Assembly (NCBI GenBank): GCA_004014935.1 | Contig: CP025323.1 | Location: forward strand, 2,619,001-2,683,000 | DNA: 64,000 nucleotides | Source of the DNA: Saccharomycopsis malanga | Lineage: Eukaryota > Ascomycota > Saccharomycetes > Ascoideales > Saccharomycopsidaceae | Direction: 5' to 3' | In this document: positions 36,384 through 45,465 of the stretch, piece after piece | How positions within the stretch are numbered: the stretch's first letter is position 1 | Layout of the letters: the number at the start of each line of letters is the position of its first letter | Position numbers and translations under genes: made by a program | The notes under the pieces: model-generated | Told to the model about the DNA's origin: nothing | The model's database searches: none | Seen by the model: only the letters and a program-made list of their open reading frames with translations

Positions 36384-37178
36384 ATGAAGATTAGAGGGTT
36401 ATTACGGTTGGCAGTTGCTATGCTTGGCGAGCACCGAGGGTTTGAGGTCCCTATGTGTTATGGCTGTGATTTGTTTAGAGTTCAATATCTTCCCTCTAAT
36501 CACTACTTGACGCTTTTCAAGAAAAGCCATCCGCTATCAATTATCTACAAAACCCCTCTGAAGGAATTGATATTCAATGTGCCTTTGGAGAAGCTCAGTG
36601 TAGCAGGTAGTAACGATAAAATGTTCCAAAAAACGATAGCGCAGTTCCATAATGACTTTGGCAATGTGAATGCGACATCCTCAGCAGTATATCGAGCAAA
36701 AGCACGTAGGTTTATTGCTAACAATGTGGAGAAGTTTCTTATGAACCATTCCCCTAAGGTAAAAGCAAAGCTTTCTCACAAGGAACTTTCACAGCTTGAA
36801 GATCCAGATAGTAATGTGAGAGACGTGTTCGCACGAATCGCACCAGAAGATCTTGATCATTGTTTTGAAGGCATTGTAATATTCCGTATGAGACAGCTCC
36901 CATCGCCGGAAAACCGTCAAGAGTTCCAAAATCATATCCAAAAGGCTATGTTTCGTTTGAAGAACAAAAGCTGGGATAAAGTCAAGATGCAAAAGGCAGT
37001 CAAACTGAATAATACTTCTGCAAGAGGCAGGATGAATGTTTTGATAAAACAAACAATTGCAAACAAACTGTTAATAAACCGGTTTGGGTTTTCTGAGCTG
37101 ATGATCGAGATGTTGCGGGACAACGTCAAGCGGTTTAAGCCTTTGGCAAGGGAATTGGGATTGTCAAATAATAAGTGA
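36384..37178 (+). CDS. Unrecognised protein (264 aa)
   Basis: An uninterrupted 264-codon frame that I do not recognise. The N-terminus is basic and amphipathic (MKIRGLLRLAVAMLGEHRGF), which would suit a mitochondrial presequence, and is followed by a CYGC pair at residues 25-28. The rest is mainly helical, charged and Lys/Arg-rich towards the end (NRFGFSELMIEMLRDNVKRF). Codon use is similar to neighbouring genes. No homologue can be named from sequence alone; location in mitochondria is inference. Confidence 0.65.
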   Translation: MKIRGLLRLAVAMLGEHRGFEVPMCYGCDLFRVQYLPSNHYLTLFKKSHPLSIIYKTPLKELIFNVPLEKLSVAGSNDKMFQKTIAQFHNDFGNVNATSSAVYRAKARRFIANNVEKFLMNHSPKVKAKLSHKELSQLEDPDSNVRDVFARIAPEDLDHCFEGIVIFRMRQLPSPENRQEFQNHIQKAMFRLKNKSWDKVKMQKAVKLNNTSARGRMNVLIKQTIANKLLINRFGFSELMIEMLRDNVKRFKPLARELGLSNNK

Positions 37179-37715
37179 CAGTTGATAGGTGAACTGTCTT
37201 GTAAGAATTTCTTTAAAGGTAATTGTAATATAGTTAGAGCGACTTCTGCTGTCTAAATGTAAAGATTGTGAAGAACAGTCTGCTCAAAAATAACAAAGAG
37301 TAGTTGAATATTCAATTGAAATGGAATATTTTTAAAGCTGTCAAAATTTTCATTCAATTTTCTAGTATTTTCACTTTGAGCGTAGCTTGCTTACTCATTG
37401 AATGGATTCAATGGTGTTAGAATTGAATTGTAGCATTGGTTAGCCAGTGTATTAATTTACGATTACTTATGAAGTTAGATCATCTGACATAGCGCTTTAG
37501 ATTATCAAGCCAACTACAAGTCTTCAATTATAGTATCGTGAATTGAAGATATAAACAAATCTATAGATTTTCGAAATCTAATGAATATCGTGATCGAGAA
37601 GCATCTGAAAAAGCAAACATTAAAATAACAACTTGTTGTAATATTGACAAGTGTTTCTTAGGTGAAGAATTGAAAAGCAAAGAACAAGACGTGAAATAGT
37701 GAAGATAAAGTTGGT
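37179..37715. other. Intergenic region
   Basis: About 540 bp, AT-rich, between two convergent genes. No feature recognised. Confidence 0.35.
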
Positions 37716-37994
37716 TTAAGAAGAATGGTAAAACATCGAAGCTGTGCCGCAGGCAGAGAATGGCCCAGTAAAGCTAACAACAACATCTGTTGACTGAGTG
37801 ACAGTGACAATATCGGTCAAAGTAAATGTTGGTCCAGAATCTCTTTCATCCAAGTCGATTTCGTATGATTCTTCTTCTCTTTTGAAAAACGCATCTTGAA
37901 CAACACCGAGCTCTTCCAGCTGTAATTCCTCGCCGATAGCACTACCAAAAAGCGAAACAAGACCAAAAATATTCAAAGCTGCTCTCAACAACAT
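37716..37994 (-). CDS. Small secreted protein (92 aa) with signal peptide and KR site
   Basis: A 92-residue frame. Residues 1-21 (MLLRAALNIFGLVSLFGSAIG) form a typical secretion signal. A Lys-Arg pair at residues 38-39 could be cut by the Kex2 protease, separating an acidic propeptide-like piece (EELQLEELG) from a mature part of about 53 residues (EEESYEIDLDERDSG onward). The C-terminal half has TxTxTDIVTVTQSTDV-like Thr/Val repeats of the kind found in yeast wall proteins and one cysteine. No GPI signal is evident. It could be a wall-associated or secreted peptide; the precise role is unknown. Confidence 0.55.
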   Translation of the reverse strand: MLLRAALNIFGLVSLFGSAIGEELQLEELGVVQDAFFKREEESYEIDLDERDSGPTFTLTDIVTVTQSTDVVVSFTGPFSACGTASMFYHSS

Positions 37995-38608
37995 ATTTAA
38001 GTCACCTCTTTAACTATGTATCAATATATGGTATATATAGCAACTTCAACCTATTAGAATTTGGCGAACCTAAACAATGCTAACAGTCAATACCTGCCAA
38101 AAAATAAATAATAATAAAATAAACAATAAAAAGCAATAAAATTCAACCATTTTGGGGTCTGGGACCCACCCTTTATATACGCCTATATAGATATGCCATG
38201 TTGACAGTATTAATGTTTCAGCATATACGCTACGTTTCACCTACATGTGTATGCATATACCATGCGCACGGAACACGCGCTGCCACCTTGGCACTAAAAT
38301 TACCAATAGAAACCGTTTTGACTGAGACTAAGCGAAATCATTAGTGTAGAATTAAATGGATATTGTATTGTCACAAAGATATGGTTCAGCAATAGATTGT
38401 ATCTATTAATTTGAAAGTGGAAAAAAAATTTTTTTTTGAAAGGAAACGTGGCGCATTTATAGAGTATAATAGATCGCTGAAAAATTCCAACGGTTTTTAT
38501 ATAGTTCATTAAGTTAAAAGTTGACGATAAAATCCATTTGAAAAAGAGGAGTTATTTTCTCTATAAAATAACAAGACGGTAATAGTTGGCTGATTACTAA
38601 CAGATATT
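37995..38608. other. Intergenic region
   Basis: About 610 bp between divergent genes (secreted peptide, minus; 502-aa protein, plus). A TATATATAG stretch about 35 bp upstream of the secreted-protein ATG could be its TATA element. Nothing else recognised. Confidence 0.35.
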
Positions 38609-40117
38609 ATGACAGTCAAACATAGGCCGTCATTTCTCGACTTGAGCCAATTCAAGGATCCAGAGACAGTAGATCAATCTCTTCAAAAAGAGAAGTCACT
38701 TGAGGCCCAGAAGATCCAGTTTGGCAAAAAGTTTCGGTTGCTATTAGCAGACCAAATCAAGCGAAAGGAGATTATTCATCTGATTCAGGAGATTGCCAAG
38801 AAGAAGAGCTATGATTTACACAGCAGGCCAACAATCGCAAATGAAACTTCGCGATTTGAATGGTTTGTAGCCAGTTTAGAGCCTACATTGATAGATGCAC
38901 TTTACTACTTGTATTTCTGGGTGTTATTGAAAGGCAAGTATCTTCTTGACGATATTGATGGAGAATCAGTGAACAAGCTCAAGAAAAAGAAGAGTTTCTA
39001 TGGCACTGGTAGTGCTAATGGAAGTACCGAAAGCATATATATTGAGTCGCCATCTAAACCTAATCCAATTGCAAACCATCATAGCACCACACGATTTGAA
39101 AAAGACATATTGAAAGCCAAGAAATCAGTGGGTGATCTTCGATCCCAATTTGCTAAGATTATCAATGATGAACAACAACAAAATGCAATTCCTTATGTGC
39201 TTGGTAATGGGAAGTCGCCATTGTCAACACCACGCAAAACATCGTTTAATAACTTGACCCCCACTGCTTCGCCAGTAACCAAAAAGTTTACTATGAATCT
39301 GAATGGGTCGTCCAACTCCATCAACAACCCAAATGGAAGCAACAGTCCTACATTAGCACACAAATTCAGCGAGCTCAATTTGATGGACTCTCCTTATATT
39401 AAGAACGTTCTTAAATTCAAGTTTGACATGTCCGTGTACTTGAACCTACTAGTTGATGGATACAGCCTAAACAAGGAAGTCTTACCTCTAGACTTCTTGC
39501 TCAGTAACCAAAACCTCCCGCTTCTGAAAATCGTATTCAAAGACAACAAAATCGCAAACGACATTGTTCACAGAATCCCGGGATATGAATATATGTTATT
39601 TCTAGCAGAAAATCCAGTGGGTCTAGGTGTTTCAGAACATCTGAAATTTGTTTATCAATTGCTCATGGACCATTTGGATGCCGGTCTCGTGTGGGATTTG
39701 CATTCAATCCATCAAGGCCCTGGCCAACTCAAATCCAGAATCACCACCATAGATGAAAACAGGGCTGCGTTGTTTGAGAACTTTAACAAAGTATTGATAA
39801 ATTTGATCTTTGAGCTTTATAAAGACAAGACTGCCAGGGAAAACATGGTACGTGAATTTAACTCAAACCCTAAACATCACACTAAAATCAACAACTTGAA
39901 ACTCAATTATTCAATACTCAAGTTTAATGAAACTTGGAAAAGCTGGACTGAACTTGACTTTATTGCGTTGGATAATCTTATGTTTCCTACAAAGGCTAAA
40001 GAAAATAATTCTATTGCAGTAAAAAGAATCGAGCTTGCCAAGGGCCAGCTAAAATCCTACTATGCTTGGGATGCTGATAATCATAAAAAGATAGAAATTC
40101 AGTATGTAAAGACTTAA
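38609..40117 (+). CDS. Unrecognised protein (502 aa)
   Basis: An uninterrupted 502-codon frame. Residues 1-125 are helical and mixed charge, with a hydrophobic stretch (LIDALYYLYFWVLLKGKYLL) near 95-115. Residues 130-255 are Ser/Asn/Pro-rich and probably disordered, and residues 265-500 return to a well-ordered helical composition (PGYEYMLFLAENPVGLGVSE, YQLLMDHLDAGLVWDLHSIH). I considered a membrane-adaptor role such as Mdm36 but cannot confirm it. ATG at 38609. Real gene, function open. Confidence 0.7.
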   Translation: MTVKHRPSFLDLSQFKDPETVDQSLQKEKSLEAQKIQFGKKFRLLLADQIKRKEIIHLIQEIAKKKSYDLHSRPTIANETSRFEWFVASLEPTLIDALYYLYFWVLLKGKYLLDDIDGESVNKLKKKKSFYGTGSANGSTESIYIESPSKPNPIANHHSTTRFEKDILKAKKSVGDLRSQFAKIINDEQQQNAIPYVLGNGKSPLSTPRKTSFNNLTPTASPVTKKFTMNLNGSSNSINNPNGSNSPTLAHKFSELNLMDSPYIKNVLKFKFDMSVYLNLLVDGYSLNKEVLPLDFLLSNQNLPLLKIVFKDNKIANDIVHRIPGYEYMLFLAENPVGLGVSEHLKFVYQLLMDHLDAGLVWDLHSIHQGPGQLKSRITTIDENRAALFENFNKVLINLIFELYKDKTARENMVREFNSNPKHHTKINNLKLNYSILKFNETWKSWTELDFIALDNLMFPTKAKENNSIAVKRIELAKGQLKSYYAWDADNHKKIEIQYVKT

Positions 40118-40281
40118 CTTAGTGATAGAAATATACATTTTGATTATACATGTTTGTAAAATGTTTAGTAATAAGTCTTGTATTTTTATGGCATGACATA
40201 TACTCTTGATATTACCTCACGTACCACTTGAATACTTCTACTAACGATATGATATTCTTATAAATCAGCTTGGAAATCCGT

Positions 40282-41931
40282 CTACAGTCTTGATTCGCAG
40301 CCTGGGCAATTATGTAATGCCTCATGGATAAACACATTACAGTCAATGCAAAAAATCTCTTTACAATCTGGACAAGCGTATCTGCCGCTTGTTTTTGCCA
40401 CTTTAGGGTCAACAAGATCACCGCTTTTCACTGGAAATTCCACTTGACAAGAATAACATTGGTTTGTACCAAAACTCACGACAAAAGGTGAGTCTGGAAG
40501 CTCATTCATTTTAGCATCTGCATCGGCCCATTCCTTAGCAAGAGCCTTTGCTTTGGCCTTAGCATTAGCACTTCCGTTTTCAGGCACAGGTTCAACTGTG
40601 CGGGAAATTACCTTTAATTTACCATTTAAAAGCACTTCGCGGTAATTTTTCAATGGAAACAAATGGTGATAAGAACGTGCCAAATGGGTGGAACTGATGA
40701 GCATCAAGTTACAGGTGGGACATATTGCAGGCAAAGAACACAACTTGGCCTTACAAAAAGGACATATGTAGCCTCCGTAGTTAAGGTTTGAATGGCATGA
40801 ACAAAAGGAAGGGTCTTCTTCGGTGATCCGTTTAGGAAATCCCATTTTGATCAAATTGAAATATTTTGTGGGCTGTTTTCCATCGGAAGATTCTGTCTCT
40901 GCGTCCTCGAGTTGTTTGTTTTGTTTGATCACTGGGAGTGGAGTAATACAATCGTTCAATAAATCCTTAAAATGTTGTTCATTCATAACAATTCCATAAT
41001 TGGTCTTTTCATCACCAAAGTTTGTACGGCTCACAATTTTAGAACAGATGGATACCTGTGCGTTGAGCCCAATGATCCGCACCCTGATTTTCTCGTGTAC
41101 CAAATGGTTTATGGTTTTGAAAATGTCGCCAGGATCACTTGTAAATAAAGTGCCAAATAAAATAAGCACCTCTTTTGTAGAGTGTGGAGAAGTGTGCAAT
41201 AACAAACCTCGAGCCATTTCTAGAGCATTTTGTAGTGACGGATCTCCTTTAGGCTCATGCCGTTTGAACATTCGAAGACTGTTGATATGATCTACTGGAT
41301 TTCCGCTAACGTCGCTCACCACTTGAGCCACCCCATTCCGCATGGCTACAATGCCTAGCTGGGAGATTGGGTTCTGGTCGAAAAACTCTGTCACAAACTC
41401 CAAAGCATATGTAATGGTCAAACTATATCTATTTGGTCTAAGATCTTTCTCTGACATTGCCTGCGAACAATCAATCACAAGAATCAATGTCCGGATAATA
41501 CCTCGCTGAAAAGGTGTTACATCTTTTGATATTTTCTTCATCTTACTTGCTTCTACAAGCCCACTCACCAATCCTTTTAAAGATCCATCCTTGTCTTCCT
41601 TTACAATGTCCCATGATCTTTTGATTTCATCTTCCCAAGCATATCCTCCATTTACGCCCTTTAGCTGCTCGTTTATCATGGGCCCTTGTTTTTTTCTCTT
41701 AGATTTCGGCCCACCAGCACCTGCAGGCCTTTTTCTACGATTGGTATCATCTACAACAATGTCATCATCATTTTCTTCTTCATCCTCGTCATCATCAGCG
41801 TCATCTGAATCTTGCAACATCATCAAAACATCCTTGTTTGTGCTCTGCTTTCGTGTCCGATGAGACATTCCATTATCCATAGCCGGAACAGAAACATCTT
41901 TCTCCATATATTCATCTTCATCTGAATCCAT
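40282..41931 (-). CDS. SSL1: Ssl1 (p44), TFIIH core subunit
   Basis: A 549-residue subunit of the transcription and nucleotide-excision-repair factor TFIIH that stimulates the Rad3 helicase. The von Willebrand-like domain starts at about residue 145 (GIIRTLILVIDCSQAMSEKD, LGIVAMRNGVAQVVSDVSGN). It is followed by a C4 zinc finger (CPFC...CPTC, about 395-415) and a C-terminal RING-like domain (CYSC, CPDC, CIDC, CPGC at about 490-545). The N-terminal 110 residues are acidic and basic low complexity. Slightly longer than S. cerevisiae Ssl1 (461). The last sense codon is CTG. ATG at 41931. Confidence 0.93.
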   Translation of the reverse strand: MDSDEDEYMEKDVSVPAMDNGMSHRTRKQSTNKDVLMMLQDSDDADDDEDEEENDDDIVVDDTNRRKRPAGAGGPKSKRKKQGPMINEQLKGVNGGYAWEDEIKRSWDIVKEDKDGSLKGLVSGLVEASKMKKISKDVTPFQRGIIRTLILVIDCSQAMSEKDLRPNRYSLTITYALEFVTEFFDQNPISQLGIVAMRNGVAQVVSDVSGNPVDHINSLRMFKRHEPKGDPSLQNALEMARGLLLHTSPHSTKEVLILFGTLFTSDPGDIFKTINHLVHEKIRVRIIGLNAQVSICSKIVSRTNFGDEKTNYGIVMNEQHFKDLLNDCITPLPVIKQNKQLEDAETESSDGKQPTKYFNLIKMGFPKRITEEDPSFCSCHSNLNYGGYICPFCKAKLCSLPAICPTCNLMLISSTHLARSYHHLFPLKNYREVLLNGKLKVISRTVEPVPENGSANAKAKAKALAKEWADADAKMNELPDSPFVVSFGTNQCYSCQVEFPVKSGDLVDPKVAKTSGRYACPDCKEIFCIDCNVFIHEALHNCPGCESRL

Positions 41932-42284
41932 TATTCTATTCTCACTAATCTAACAGGCTGTTTAAATAAAATCTTATAATACAACTCTCTCAGTACACAC
42001 ACAAATTACAAGTCACTCAGTATCTCTATCAAAACTCCTTAGTTGTCCACAATTAATAAACAAAAACCAAATTCAATTACCTCTAAACAATCTTTTTTTG
42101 CTTCATTAATCAAGAAAACATTTCATCTTTCACTTCATGATGAGATGATCTCTCACTCTTCTCACATTTTATGGTTGTGAACACTGTGCGGGCGCCTATG
42201 AAAAGGGTCTTTCTTGAATTTATCAAGCAATTCTCTATATTGTTGATTATTCTATAATTAGTCTTTTCTAATAGTGATAATATT
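41932..42284. other. Intergenic region upstream of SSL1
   Basis: AT-rich promoter region of SSL1; no gene seen before the SINE copy that begins at 42285. Confidence 0.35.
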
Positions 42285-42553
42285 GTCATATATTTCGAGC
42301 CCAGTAAACATTAGTTTGTATATACGTCTTATGTGTAAAGGGACTTGTAAAGCCCAATCATGTTTTGTTAACATTAATCTGATCATAATCTTATATATCA
42401 TAATCTTCTCAACCAACTAGTCGAAATTAAGAACTAGACTTTGGTCATGTTTCAGACAGTTTTACTTACCTTTGAAATCACGTTCAGTATTGTAAAAAGA
42501 GGCCAGTAAAAAGCTCGTGTCGGGAATCGAACCTCTAGCCCAGCGGTTTAGTC
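42285..42553 (-). mobile_element. SINE-like repeat, nearly full-length
   Basis: On the minus strand it has a perfect Pol III B box (GGTTCGATTCC, around 42520-42530), the TGAAACATGACC body block, an ATTATGATCAGATTA-like stretch, and the 3' end TACTGGGCTCGAAATATATG, then an AATATTATCACTATT tail. The extreme 5' end with the A box is not clear, so the head may be partly lost. It lies between RGP1 and SSL1. Confidence 0.75.
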
Positions 42554-42967
42554 TTATATATATCTACAATTTTTATTTTATTTGCAAATAACGATGTCAC
42601 TAATTGTAGAGTATAGTTTGCAGTCAGGACCTTGCTATTCTCAAGTGATTGTATGGAAGTCTATCACCATTTGAAAGAAGAATATTAGCTGCTTTCCATG
42701 GACCCTTGTATTTTCTAGACTATTTAAATGTTAATACAATTATTGATATATAAAAAAGAACAATGAGTGAAATTATCACCACTATTGTCCATACGCCCTT
42801 TACTCTTTTACGGTTGTAAATATTGTGCCATTGAAAAAGCTCATTGAACAAGTTATTGATGAAAATCATACAAAATGTCGTAACAACTTTTGAACAAAAA
42901 GACAAATTCTATCAAACATGTTTGAAACCATATATATATATATATATATGAGTAATATATACCTTAC
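42554..42967. other. Intergenic region downstream of RGP1
   Basis: AT-rich, with a TA-dinucleotide run at about 42930-42949 just past the RGP1 stop. A 61-codon minus-strand frame at 42720-42905 has no supporting feature. Confidence 0.35.
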
Positions 42968-45295
42968 TCAAACATTTATATTGTTAAAATCATATTCAGA
43001 TGCAATAATGTTGAATGGGATTTTCACTGTAAACTCCAACCCTACTAGCGAATCCTTTGCGCTGTAAAGTTTTCCATTTGCATCGCTGTGTATTTGTTGA
43101 AGGTAAATGTTTTCCCATGCGGTTGTATCTTTGCGAGCAGCTTTGGACTGATTTTTTGACTCGTCAATCAAGACAAACTTGAAAAGTAAACTGTAGGTGA
43201 TCCGGACAACATTGGTGGAAAACTGCGGTGCAAGGTTGTATTGTAAAAACAAGTCATTAATATTGAGTTTCTTATAGTTATTTGCTAACAAGGAGTATTT
43301 CTTGGTCCAGTGAGTACGAGTGAATTTCTTCCAATAATTTGGATTTTTGTTGATGATTTCTCTTTCTATGTATTCGTTTTCATTGATTTCTTCAAGAGAA
43401 AGTTGCTGTAATGTATTATTTATACGAGCAAACTTCCAATCTTTCTGAGCCTGCACTGGATTCTTGGCAAACTGGTCTTTGATATCGGCTGGCACGTTAG
43501 TATAGTCCACCAAATACTCGTAGTTTGGTTTTTCAAACGATTGGAGGGATACAGAGACCCCAGACACTTTAAAGTTGTTGTTCATTTCTGTTTTGTCGCT
43601 GTCTGTAAAGTCGAATGTTAGACTGATGTTCTCGCCAATCTTGTAAAAAGGCTTGTCAAACGTTAGTTTGGAAACAAACTTGTTACGGTATTTAACCAAA
43701 AATTGAGTCTTGAGTGACTCTTTCATAATTGGTTCGTATGTTCCGGCATTAGTGGTCATTTTATCTGTATGTAGCTGGCCATTAAGCGCACATGCTGTAA
43801 ATTGTTTGATTCGTTCGTTACCAGGAACATTGTTGTCGGAAAATGGATTGGTATATCCATTTTTAGTTTCATACAACGTATTGTTTGCAGAATCACCATG
43901 GTGACTTTCAGCAAACGTACGGTGTATCAAAGGTGTGGAGGGCAAACTTTTGATTTGTTCAGTCGTGGTTAACCCTTTTTTGCTGATGAGAGTTTGCACT
44001 GTATTAAGAAACTCCTCTTTTAGGAAATCCGTATCTGGTTCAACCTCCTCTGGAATAGGTTCTACGCTACGAGTCTGTGGTTCCATTTTTTCTAGGAACG
44101 AGAAGTCCTCAAAAGGTTTCTTGCGAGCCGAAAGCTCATATACAAAGTGTTTTGTTCGCAGAAGGGCTCTTTTACACGTCATAAACTCCTGATGAAGCTG
44201 GGAAACGGGCTGGAGCCCATTTGGCCTTGGAGCCATTGCGATTTTCAAGGGGAACGTGAGATTTATGCTTGTGGGCGAAGCATTTGCATGTCTTAGCCGC
44301 TCGGCATTAATGATTAATTGGTATGTTATGGAGAATGTGCTGGAGTTGTAGCTAGGGGGCAAGGTTTCAGGAAGCTTGAAACGAATATAATACTGTTTGA
44401 AACTGCCCTTTTTCAACAGAAGAGCAGGGAACATCAATACTTGATTGGTTACAAACACCGGCTGGATGTTCAGAAACGGTTTCACGTCTCGAGATTCATC
44501 AGAAATAGATAATAAGGACGACAAGTTGTTGGTGAAGTTTTGGAAAAATGACTTTTGCAGGCCAGAAACCTTTAAAGACGGAACACCAGCTATACAGCCA
44601 CTGATTACGGAATTCTGGCGCAACTGGTCAAACTTGGCCAAGTCAAAAAGCTCATCATCTGCAGTGAAATACCCAAACAATTGAGCGCTGCCAGAAAGAT
44701 ATGTTTCCTCAGTAGCCTCAGAAGGAGGCATTGGGGTAGATGTTTCATATTCTTCTTTGAAAAGGCTTCTAGAAAATTGACTGGATATTCTCCTACTCCA
44801 TGATTGTTCATTATAATCATCTACGGCTTTTACTTCTTTGTCATTATTTTTTTCCTTTTTATTATTGGTAGATTTTTTATCACTTATAGTTTCTTTATTA
44901 CTTATATTTTTTGTATCACCAATAGTCTCTTTATTCTTGATATCTTTTTCATCATTAATAATATTTGTATTATCAATATTATTTTTATCATTGGTAGACT
45001 CTTCATTATTGATATTTTTTTTATCAATAATTATCTCATCACTTTCTCCGCTAGATTTCTCTACTCCAGCAATCACTGCCTTGAGCGTCCCTTCATCAAT
45101 GCTATTTCTCTCTTCATAAATCCCTTTTCGTCCATAAACATTTTGACTTTTCTCAATCTTTTCGCCACGCTCACCAAAAGTCACCAACACTGAAACATCA
45201 TCTCCTGCGAAAAATGGATTTCGCAAATAAGTCACCACAACCTTTGCATCTTTTGACAAATACTGCTCCCTCGAATAATAAAGATCCAACCCCAT
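42968..45295 (-). CDS. RGP1: Rgp1, subunit of the Ric1-Rgp1 GEF for Ypt6
   Basis: A 775-residue protein. The N-terminal segment (KVVVTYLRNPFFAGDDVSVL) opens an arrestin-like fold typical of the Rgp1 family, and the rest shows family blocks such as KYRNKFVSKLTFDKPFYKIG and ENISLTFDF. It partners Ric1 as a guanine-nucleotide exchange factor for the Rab GTPase Ypt6 in endosome-to-Golgi recycling. An Asn/Lys/Ile/Asp low-complexity insert (about residues 95-160, INDEKDIKNKE-type) explains its greater length than S. cerevisiae Rgp1 (663). The start ATG at 45295 lies 170 bp from the divergent YCF1-like start. Confidence 0.8.
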   Translation of the reverse strand: MGLDLYYSREQYLSKDAKVVVTYLRNPFFAGDDVSVLVTFGERGEKIEKSQNVYGRKGIYEERNSIDEGTLKAVIAGVEKSSGESDEIIIDKKNINNEESTNDKNNIDNTNIINDEKDIKNKETIGDTKNISNKETISDKKSTNNKKEKNNDKEVKAVDDYNEQSWSRRISSQFSRSLFKEEYETSTPMPPSEATEETYLSGSAQLFGYFTADDELFDLAKFDQLRQNSVISGCIAGVPSLKVSGLQKSFFQNFTNNLSSLLSISDESRDVKPFLNIQPVFVTNQVLMFPALLLKKGSFKQYYIRFKLPETLPPSYNSSTFSITYQLIINAERLRHANASPTSINLTFPLKIAMAPRPNGLQPVSQLHQEFMTCKRALLRTKHFVYELSARKKPFEDFSFLEKMEPQTRSVEPIPEEVEPDTDFLKEEFLNTVQTLISKKGLTTTEQIKSLPSTPLIHRTFAESHHGDSANNTLYETKNGYTNPFSDNNVPGNERIKQFTACALNGQLHTDKMTTNAGTYEPIMKESLKTQFLVKYRNKFVSKLTFDKPFYKIGENISLTFDFTDSDKTEMNNNFKVSGVSVSLQSFEKPNYEYLVDYTNVPADIKDQFAKNPVQAQKDWKFARINNTLQQLSLEEINENEYIEREIINKNPNYWKKFTRTHWTKKYSLLANNYKKLNINDLFLQYNLAPQFSTNVVRITYSLLFKFVLIDESKNQSKAARKDTTAWENIYLQQIHSDANGKLYSAKDSLVGLEFTVKIPFNIIASEYDFNNINV

Positions 45296-45465
45296 TGCCT
45301 TGCTATCTCAAATGCTTCTTATTTACCATACTTGCATCCCTATAAAAACCATCATTGGGGCGGTTTATCATCATCTGAGGTCACGAGCCCGGTCCCACAC
45401 TATATAAGAGGGAGCTCAGCTAGAGTACTATGTAGGTGAGACCAGTATATATATAGGCGATATTG
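45296..45465. promoter_or_regulatory. Shared divergent promoter, RGP1 / YCF1-like
   Basis: Only 170 bp separate the two start codons. A TATATAAGAGGG stretch at about 45401-45412 is a good TATA candidate for the transporter gene, and a second TATATATAT lies at about 45446-45454. GC-rich CACGAGCCCGG just upstream may hold factor sites; none was identified. Confidence 0.5.
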
